NCBI GenBank assembly: GCA_001724265.1
Contig: MEDY01000158.1
Coordinates: forward strand, 1 to 64,000
Direction of reading: 5' to 3'
From: Rhizaria sp. SCN 62-66
Lineage: Eukaryota; Rhizaria, unplaced
Length of the DNA stretch: 64,000 nucleotides
Shown here: piece by piece, positions 56,546-64,000 of the stretch
Layout of the letters: each line of letters opens with the position of its first letter
Position numbering within the stretch: the first letter of the stretch is position 1
Notes under the pieces: model-generated
What the model saw: only the letters and a program-made list of their open reading frames with translations
Database searches by the model: none
Told to the model about the DNA's origin: nothing
Program-made: the position numbers and the translations under genes

Positions 56546-57037
56546 GATCGAGCGCGATGATACTAAGAGCTGCAACATAAATAATAATGAATATAGATAC
56601 AATAACTATTTATGTATCCGAACGTGCGAAGTTCGAACTTGAATTTATCAGTATTTCACTTAAAGGCAATCATTGCAAATCACTTACGATGTCGATGTCA
56701 CCGTGGTTCGCAAAAAAATCGTGAAGCAGCCAAAAACAAGGACTCGCCGTTCAAATCTTCGAGGGAGTAACTCTCTCTGCCGCAATCCAGCACTTATACT
56801 GAAATAGAATGTGATTGTCGCGCTTGATTTACGACCGTTTTTGTGTTTAAATACTGTGTTGAACGATCATATCCCGCAGAATTGACAAATTCTTTATCGT
56901 CGAAGCACCGAATTACAAGCGCTTCAACCTCATTAAGCAGCGCTAGCGCCATGAAACTACGCTTATAAGTACCATGTGCAATGTTTTTTTTATTTCACGT
57001 TGTTTTCTATAGACTTGACACAAAAGCAGACACTTAA

Positions 57038-57057
57038 ATCTCTTTCCTCGCGTGCAG
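57038..57057 (+). other. Candidate splice acceptor 1 nt before the NEK10-like start
   Basis: A T/C-rich run (atctctttcctcgcg) ends in tgcag at 57057, then c and the ATG at 57059. No GTACG donor was noticed upstream in the spacer. Confidence 0.55.
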
Positions 57058-57058
57058 C

Positions 57059-58730
57059 ATGGACTTTCGGGGGGACGTCGAAATTGGCGCCTCTCAGGGC
57101 GGTGGATACCACGCACGAACCGGGACACAAACCCGGTCCGGAGTGCCTGCCACGCCCAACAGTGCTTTGCAACCCACCCTCGGACCCTCACGGCCGCCGT
57201 CCTGGCACCCCAGCCAAGTGTCTATGCGTTCCCACGGCCCTGCCCCCACATCCTCGTCATCGTCCTCAGCTTCGTCGTCATCATCATCATCATCGTCGTC
57301 GTCAGCTGCAGCAGCAGCGCAGGGCGCAACTGGCCCTGGTCCGGCGCGCTTGCCCGTTGCCACGCTGACGCCCGAAGGCACGGCCTCGCTCTACAAGCTC
57401 GTCAACACGCTCGCTGCATCGCTCACACCGCAACTCGCAGCCGCGCTCATGGTCGAGCCTCCTTCGTCTATCGCGGCCGCCACACCCGCTACCGCTGCTG
57501 CAGAGGGCTCCGCGGGTGAGGACGTGCTGCTGGACGCGTTTCTGCTGCAGCACTCTCGCGCATACGCCTTCCCTTCCCCTGTAGACTCTGCCGCCGCCAC
57601 CGACGCCACAAACGACGGAGGCAACGGCGGCAACAGCAGCAGCAGCAGTGGTAGTAATGTGAACAATGTGAGCGCTGCAGACGGACCCGGTGCTCCATAC
57701 CCGCAACTCGCCGCCGCGCTACTGTGCGCGCGTGTTCTTAGCCCCTCTTTCTGTCCACCGCCACCCTCCGCAGCTACAGCAACAACAACAACATCAGTCT
57801 CAGTCTCAGTCTCCAGCACAACTAGCTCGAGTTCTGGCTCTAGTTCAAGCACTGGCGCTGGCTCTGGCGCTGGCGCTAGTGGAGTGGTGGTCTTACAGTC
57901 TACGCTGTGGGCTGCCCCGGCGCGCGCGCACCGGCTCCGCGTTCTGCGCTGTCTCCGTGTGCTATCCCGTGATGGACGCCTCGCTGAACGCTTGCTCTAC
58001 CCGCGTCCCTTACCTGCGCCCCTCACAAACGCCTCAGCCGCTGCTAGCAATGCTGCGGCGGCGGCGGCGGTGTCGGGTCTTGACTACCCCGCGGCGGTCG
58101 CGGGGCCCGGCGACGTGCCGCCACCGCTGCGCGCGCTGTCTCGAGCGCTGTCGGTCCACGCGCAGGCGCACTTCGCGGCGGCGGCGGCGGCGGCGGGCAA
58201 GCCTGGCGCCCCCGCGCTGCGTGGCGTGACTTGGGAGCGCTCTCCGCCGCTTTACTTAGAGGAAACACTCGGCGAGCTCACGTCTCTTGTCAAGCGCGTT
58301 GCGCTGCTTCCGCTCCTTGTCCCCAGCAACAACAACACCAGTTCGAATGCGAGTTCAAGTGCTGGGGTGAATAGTGACAACGGCAGTGCGATGTTGATGG
58401 CAAACGAGCTGCTTTTGCGTGCAGACGCGCATGCACCGTTGCTGCTATTGCTTTGCTCTGCGTCGCCCTTTGTTGTGCAAGCCGCGCTTGTTGCGCTGTT
58501 GCACTTGCGTGGTGCCGCGGCAAACGCGGCCGCGCAGGGCACGTCCGCCGCCGCCGCCGCCGCCGCCGCGGGCTTCGCTGTTACCACCACTGCCACGACT
58601 ACCGACGGCGAGGTGGAGGCTGAGCTGGCCGCCGCGGAGGCCAGCGTTGCAGCGGCGGCGGGCGCGGCGGCGGCGGCTGTGGCGGACGCGATCGCGGCGT
58701 TTTCGTTCCCTCACGCGCGCGTTTGCGCCC

Positions 58731-58772
<42 letters not shown>

Positions 58773-61461
58773 GCAATAGCAGTGCAAATAGTGAAGAATT
58801 GTACTGTTGCTGTGCGCGCGACGGCCCCGGCGGTGCGCCGTGCCCACCCCCGCCAGTCTTCAGCAACAACACGAGCATCGGGCGCAATAACGCTGATAAT
58901 GACAACAATGACGCTGCCGCCGCTGCCGCTCGCGAGTGGGCATGCTGGGACCACGCTTATATGAGCGACCGTGACCGTGACCGTGCGCAAAGTAACCGTG
59001 AGCGCCTCACAACTGACCGTGAGCTCGGTGACGACGCCGCGAGTGATTCCGACAACGACTGGGGTTCTGGCGGGGGCAACGCCCTCACGGCCGCGCTCGC
59101 GATCGTTGCCGGCACTGCGCCGTGCTTCCGCGTTCACAGCAGTTACAACAACAGCGGGAGCACTGAGCGCGCTACTTCCGCCAACTCTAGCAGCGCAAGC
59201 GCAAGCTCTCTCGTCGCGCTGCGCCGCCTCGCAGCCGATCTGCTCGCGTTTCTCCTGCACAACTCTGCCTTGGCGCGCGCGCGCTTTGCCGCCGCGGCGG
59301 GCGCGCCGCGTCTCGTCGCCGCCGTCGCCGCGCTGACCCCGGCGCGCGCGCTTCTGCGGGGCCGGCCCGCCGCAGCCCTGGCCGCCGACGCGGAAGACCT
59401 GCTCTGCTCGCTGCTGCGGCTGCTGGGGGACGCCGCCGCACACTGGGGGTCTGCGGAGGCCGCACTCGCCGCCGGCGCGGCGCCGCTGCTGTTGCACGCG
59501 CTGCACTCCACTGTTGCCCCGCAGCAACAGCACGCGCTCGCGGCCGACTCGTCATCATCGTCATCCTCTGCGACTACGACTGCGAGTACAAGTGGGTCTG
59601 TGACCGCGGCGGCGCCCGTGGTCCCGGCCGGCTGGGCCGCGGCAGCACTAGGCGCGGGCTTCCTCCCGCTCCGCGCCGACTCCGCCCCCGCGGCGCTGCG
59701 CGCGCTGTCCGCGCTGTCCTTCGCGCCCCTGGGGTAGCCCGTTCGCCCCAGTCCGTTGTTAGACGTGTTGGGCCCCAGTGTGCGCCCGCTGTGTCTGCCG
59801 CCGCCGCGGTCGGAGCTGTGGTGTTGGCGCCGCGCCGCCGCCGCCGCCACGGCCCTTGCGCAGTTGCTGCTGCATGACGCACGCCCTGCGCCGCGCCGCA
59901 TCCGCTACCGCGCGCCTGGCACGTCGTCGGCGACAGCAACAACAACAGCAGCTCAGCCTCTCGGAACCACTGCGACCGCGAGTGTGAATGAGACTGATAC
60001 CGTGGGTGAGACTGCGATGGCGCTCCAGCCGCGGTCTAGCGCCGTGGCGGACGCCGTCCTCGCGGCTGGCGGCGCCGGCACTGCCGCGCTGCTCTTCGCC
60101 CAAGCGCACCCGCACGCGCAGCCGCAGGCGCCGGAGGCTCCCGGCCGCGCTGCCGCGGCGGCGAGCGACGCGCAGACGGCGCTGCTGCGGGTGCTGGCGC
60201 TGCTGCTGAGCCCGCCGCCCCCGCTCGCGCCGCCGCCGCCCGCGGCGCTGCCCGCGCTGCCGCACGGCTGCTGCGGCCCCGCGCTGTGCGCCACCGCGCT
60301 CGCCGCGCGCGACTGCGAATGCGACTGCACGCAAGAGAGTTCGCGCGGTGACGGCGGCAGCGCCAGCGGCGGCGAGAGCGGTGCCGCGACGGTGGATGTG
60401 GTGTTGCCGGCGGCGCTGCTGCTGGCGGGTCCCAGCGCGCTGCCCGCCGCGCTGAGCTCCGTCGCCGCGCGGCTCGGCGCGTGGCTCCGTCCGCTCGCCG
60501 CAGCGCACGCAGCAGCACCGGCCCCCGCGCTCGCGCTCGCTCTCGCTCCATCAGTCACCGTCTCGGCCGACTGGACGGGGGTCGAGTCCGGGGAGTGCGA
60601 CGGCTGCGCGCCACACGCGGCCGCGGTCGCGAGGCCGTGTCTCGTCGACTTGCTCTCGCCGTTGCTGCCGCCGTCAGTCCTCACCTCGCTTCTGGCCGCG
60701 GTCGCGCCCGCCAGCGCAAGCGCTGGCTCCGCGAACAACAGCAGCAGCAGCGGCGGCAATGGTAATGGTAATGGTAATGGTAATGGTAATGGTAATGGTA
60801 ATGGTAATGGTAATGGTAATGGTAATGGTCTTGTCACCGTGTCGGCCGCGTTGGCGACCGCGGGCGCGGCGGCGGCTGACCCGTCCGTGCTGCGACCCGC
60901 TCTCAGGCTCTGGGCCGACCATCTCTCAGGCCTCTCAGCTGCCGCAGCCGCCGCTGGCGACCGACCGTTCTCACCGTCCCAGTCTGGCACCGCTGCCCAG
61001 CAAGGCGGGGGCGGTGGGTTTTTTGCTCCAACGCAGACGCAAGGGCTTGGCCCCGCGACACCGTCCTCTGCTGCGGGCGGCGTCCGGCCCCGGTCTTTCA
61101 GCCGCACCTCCACCGCGACCGGCACGGGAACTGGCGGCCAGTGGGTCACAGGTACTGGAACCAGTGGTAGCGGGTTACCCGCGGCCCCACTGTCCCCCGG
61201 CGCTGCCGCGGCGTTCGCGGCCGCAGCGCACGCCGCGCACCTCGACGCCGCGGCCGCCGCCGCCTGCGCCGCCGCCGCTGCAACGGTCTCCCCGCAGTCG
61301 ACCACCGCCATGTCGCAGCGCGGCTCGCCGTTGACCGGGGCCGGAGACAGCGGCAACGACTTGGACTTTGACGCGGCCGCGGAGGCCGTGCGTGGTCTGC
61401 GCGCGCTGGCGGCTGCGGGCGGCGCGGGCGCGGCGGCGGCGGCGCTGGCCACGGCCGGCGC

Positions 61462-61492
<31 letters not shown>

Positions 61493-64000
61493 CCGCGCGG
61501 CGGCGGCGGCGCTCTCGCGCTGGGCTGGGCGCTCACTGTTGCGCGCGTGGTCCGCGGGCTCGGCGCTGCGCTGCGGTGCGAGCCGGAGACTGTGGAGAGC
61601 CGTGACGGGCGGGCGCGGGCGCGGGCTCTGGCGGGCGCACTGCAGGGTGTGTTAGCCGGTGACGCTACGCTGCCTTGTCACGAAACTGCGGCAAACGCAC
61701 TCGTACGGAGCGATAATGTCGACGGACTCAGTCAAGACAGCGATGATGACGAGAATGTTGGTGCCAGCGATGCAAGGCTGAGCAGACACTGCTTGCGCAG
61801 CCCTCTGGACCGGCTCCTGGGCCCGCGCGGCCGGCTCCAGCTCTCCAGCGCCGCCTCCGCCTCTTCCTCTGCCGTTACAGCGTCGTCTCTCACTGCGACC
61901 GCTGGTGTTGCTGCGGACGAAGACTGCGAGCTTTTCGCGCTTGCAGTCGCCGCGGCGGCGTGGGCGTCCGGCGCCGCGCTGCCCGCCTTTGCACCCGCCT
62001 ACCTCCCCGCGCTGCTCGCCACGGCCGCCAATACAAGCGCTGATTCTGACAGCGGCGCCGGCCCGCGCGCGTCCCCGTCGCCGCCGCCCGGGCACCCGCA
62101 GGCGTCGCCGCTTGTGTCACCAATCCCGCTCACCGCGCCCGCGCTCGTGCTCGCGCCCAGCGCGCTTGCCCCCGTCCCCACGGGCGCCAGCACCGGCACC
62201 AGCACCACTGTCGGCTTCAACACCGCCGCCGCCGCTGCCACTGCTGGCGCTGTATCCGTCATCTGTGAGCCGCCCGCAGTGGTGCTCACGCCCGCAGCGC
62301 CGCCGCACGCGCTGCCGCGGCTCGTCCGCGGCTTCCTTCTCGCTGAAGTGCTGGGCCGCGGCGCGTTCGGCGTCGTCTTCCGCGCGCTGCCCACGCCCGC
62401 AGCCTACGCGCCCGTGCTCGGCGACGCTGTGACACCGCCGCCAGCGACCGCGCCGCTGTTCGCGGACTGGCCGCGCGCGCTCGCGGACCGCCTGCGCCGC
62501 GCCGCACCGCCCGCCTCGGCGGCGGCCTTCGCAGCGGCGGGCGTCGCGGCGGCCAGCGCGGCGGCCGAGGCGGCCGGACTGGCTGGAGAGCCCGCCGAGG
62601 GGCCCGTGGCGATCTCGCGCTGCCTGCCGTCGCACGTCGCGGTCAAAGAGCTACCGCTGAGCGCGCTGGCGGGCGCGGACGGTCCTCCCTTGGAGCCCGA
62701 TGAGCTCGCCGCTGCCGACGCCGCGCTGCAGCAGGAGGCCGCCGTCGCCGTCGCCGCGCGCGCCGAGGCCGTGTGCCGCGAAGTCGCGATCGCCGCGCAG
62801 GTGACGCACCCGTACATCGTGCGCTACCACACGTCGTTCGTGTCGGCCGCGCGCCTGCACTTGGTGTCAGAACTCGTCGCCGGCCCCACCGTCTCCGACC
62901 TGGCCGCCGCGCTGCACGCTCGTGCGCTGCGACTGCCGGAGACGCTGTTGTGGTCGCTCTTCGCGCAGCTGTGCCTTGCTGTCACGCACTTGCACGCGGA
63001 CTTGCGCGTTGTGCACCGTGATATCTCGCCCGCGAACGTGCTTGTTGCCGTCCGCGCGCCGCCGCAGAGCCCTGCGCCGCGCGCACACGCCGACGCCGTT
63101 TTCGCTGGCTTCCCCGCGCCCGCGCCGATGCATACGCACACGCGCGCTGCTGGAAGTTGGGGCGATGTGTCTTCTGCGGCGGCCGCGACGGCGGCTGCGT
63201 GGGCGGAGGCGGATTACGTCACGGGGCTCTTCACAGCTGAACCGGGCGCGTACACGCACCACTGCCCCGACGGGCTCTGGCAGCGCCTCCTGCGTCGTCG
63301 CGCGCGTCCGCGCTGCGCCGCCTGTCTCGGCACGCTCTCACGGTCGCGCTTCGGCGCCTCAGCACGGCCCGCGCTTGCAGCGAGCTTCCCCGCCCCGCAC
63401 TGGCAAGACGCACTGCCGCTCTCCGTCGCCGACGCCGTCATCAGCGCCTTGTTGTCTTCGCAGAGCGGCTTCGGTCTCACTGGCGCGTTCGGCGGGACCG
63501 GGGCGTTCTCTGTGCTGGCCACAGGCACCGGTGGCGGCGGCAACGGCGGCGCGCTGCTGGGGCCGCAAGCGCTGTCCCGACAGCCGTCTGGCCCGCAAAC
63601 GCCCGCGCACGGCCGCACGGCCGCACTCGACGCCGCCGGTCCACCCGCCGCGGTCGCGGTCTGGCGCGGCGGCGCGCTGTGCACTGCGGTATCGTGCGCG
63701 TGTGCCTGTGCAGCGCGCGAGAGCGACGACGCCGCCGCGTGTGCGAGTGCGGTCGGCGCGGCGGACTCGGCGCCGTTCCCGCTGCTGCTGACAGTCAAAG
63801 TAACCGATTTCGGCCTCGCACGGCAGACCGCGCCCGGCCACACGCTGCTGCAATCCTCGGTCGGCACGGTGTCGTATTCCTGCCCCGAGATTATCTTGCG
63901 CCAGCCTTACACGGCCAAGGCTGACGTGTGGTCGCTGGGCTGTGTGCTGTACCACCTCGCTGCGCGCCGGCCGCCGTTCGCCGGGTCGAACCCGCTGCTG
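57059..64000 (+). CDS. NEK10: Giant NEK10-like protein kinase with an in-frame UAG; C-terminus beyond window
   Basis: 2314 codons are visible in one frame, interrupted once by TAG at codon 893. The N-terminal 1700 residues are Ala/Ser-rich helical sequence, possibly divergent armadillo repeats as in NEK10, with poly-Asn, Asn-Gly and poly-Gly tracts. The kinase domain starts near residue 1760: GRGAFGVV (1766), VAVKEL with Lys1863, HRDIS with Asp1988, DFG with Asp2250. NEK10-type motifs are LWSLFAQLCLAVTHLH, TDFGLARQ, SSVGTVSYSCPEI and PYTAKADVWSLGCVLYHLA. Two inserts are odd: about 85 residues between the Gly loop and Lys1863, and about 260 between HRD and DFG, where kinases usually have under 20. 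All catalytic residues are present. If UAG stops translation, the kinase would be lost or would be a separate gene starting downstream (an in-frame ATG is at 60016). Confidence 0.75.
58732..58770. repeat. (AAC)n repeat coding poly-Asn
   Basis: About 13 consecutive aac codons inside the NEK10-like gene. Confidence 0.95.
59735..59737 (+). other. In-frame TAG codon within the NEK10-like gene
   Basis: Context is ccc ctg ggg TAG ccc gtt cgc. The frame upstream (from ATG 57059) and downstream (through the kinase domain to the window end) is the same, with no other stop. Confidence 0.9.
60758..60829. repeat. (AATGGT)12 hexanucleotide repeat coding Asn-Gly
   Basis: Twelve perfect copies of aatggt, in frame, giving (Asn-Gly)12 in the NEK10-like protein. 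Confidence 0.95.
61464..61493. repeat. (GGC)n repeat coding poly-Gly
   Basis: About ten consecutive ggc codons inside the NEK10-like gene; adjacent Ala-rich GCG runs. Confidence 0.9.

Larger units (their letters stand above)
56511..57058. other. Divergent intergenic region, Pro/Tyr-rich protein / NEK10-like kinase
   Basis: AT-rich spacer holding both promoters; acceptor-like CAG sites lie 1 nt before each start codon. No gene recognised. Confidence 0.4.

Noticed and set aside
56730-56790. Possible tRNA T-loop (gttcaaatc)
   Set aside because: The flanking bases do not form a 5-bp T-stem, and no acceptor or anticodon stem can be drawn.
59953-61536. 527-codon minus-strand ORF
   Set aside because: Antisense to the NEK10-like gene; pure low-complexity Ala/Pro/Ser/Leu-Pro repeat, no motif.

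Overview
This window is nuclear DNA from a flagellated unicellular eukaryote with GC-rich coding sequence. It encodes an axonemal dynein heavy chain and a set of eukaryotic housekeeping genes: two spliceosome subunits, Rab8, G-beta, twinfilin, an ADP/ATP carrier, POLE3 and a P450 reductase. Introns are few and short (113-228 bp). Proteins carry long Ala, Asn, Gln, Asp or Gly tracts. I cannot name the species. All exon joins and homology calls below were made by eye, without database searches.

Layout from left to right: outer-arm-type dynein heavy chain (-, C-terminus cut by the window edge); BUD31 (+); TRMO-type tRNA methyltransferase (-); NADPH-cytochrome P450 reductase (-); CWC15 (+); bacterial-type cyclase/formamidase-like enzyme with an in-frame UAG (+); Ala/Lys/Glu-rich single-pass membrane protein (-); putative mitochondrial membrane protein (+); Bax inhibitor-1 (-); twinfilin (+); cyclin-C-like protein (+); giant ZNHIT2-like HIT-finger protein (+); EF-hand protein (-); 1876-residue acidic protein with an EF-hand (-); POLE3-like histone-fold protein (+); Rab8-like GTPase (+); a 3.3 kb gene-free stretch rich in microsatellites; G-beta (-); ADP/ATP carrier (-); secreted Pro/Tyr-rich protein (-); NEK10-like kinase with an in-frame UAG, running off the right edge (+). 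Genes are mixed in orientation and do not form operons.

Three genome-wide signals stand out. (1) UAG may be a sense codon. All 18 genes whose end is visible stop with TAA (11) or TGA (7) and none with TAG, while two genes have one in-frame TAG with the same reading frame, and recognisable homology, continuing past it. (2) The internal 5' splice sites are almost uniformly GTACG (9 of 10), not GTAAG. (3) A pyrimidine tract plus CAG lies 0-16 nt upstream of the start codon of many genes, and I see no matching GTACG donor upstream. That fits spliced-leader trans-splicing or widespread 5'UTR introns.
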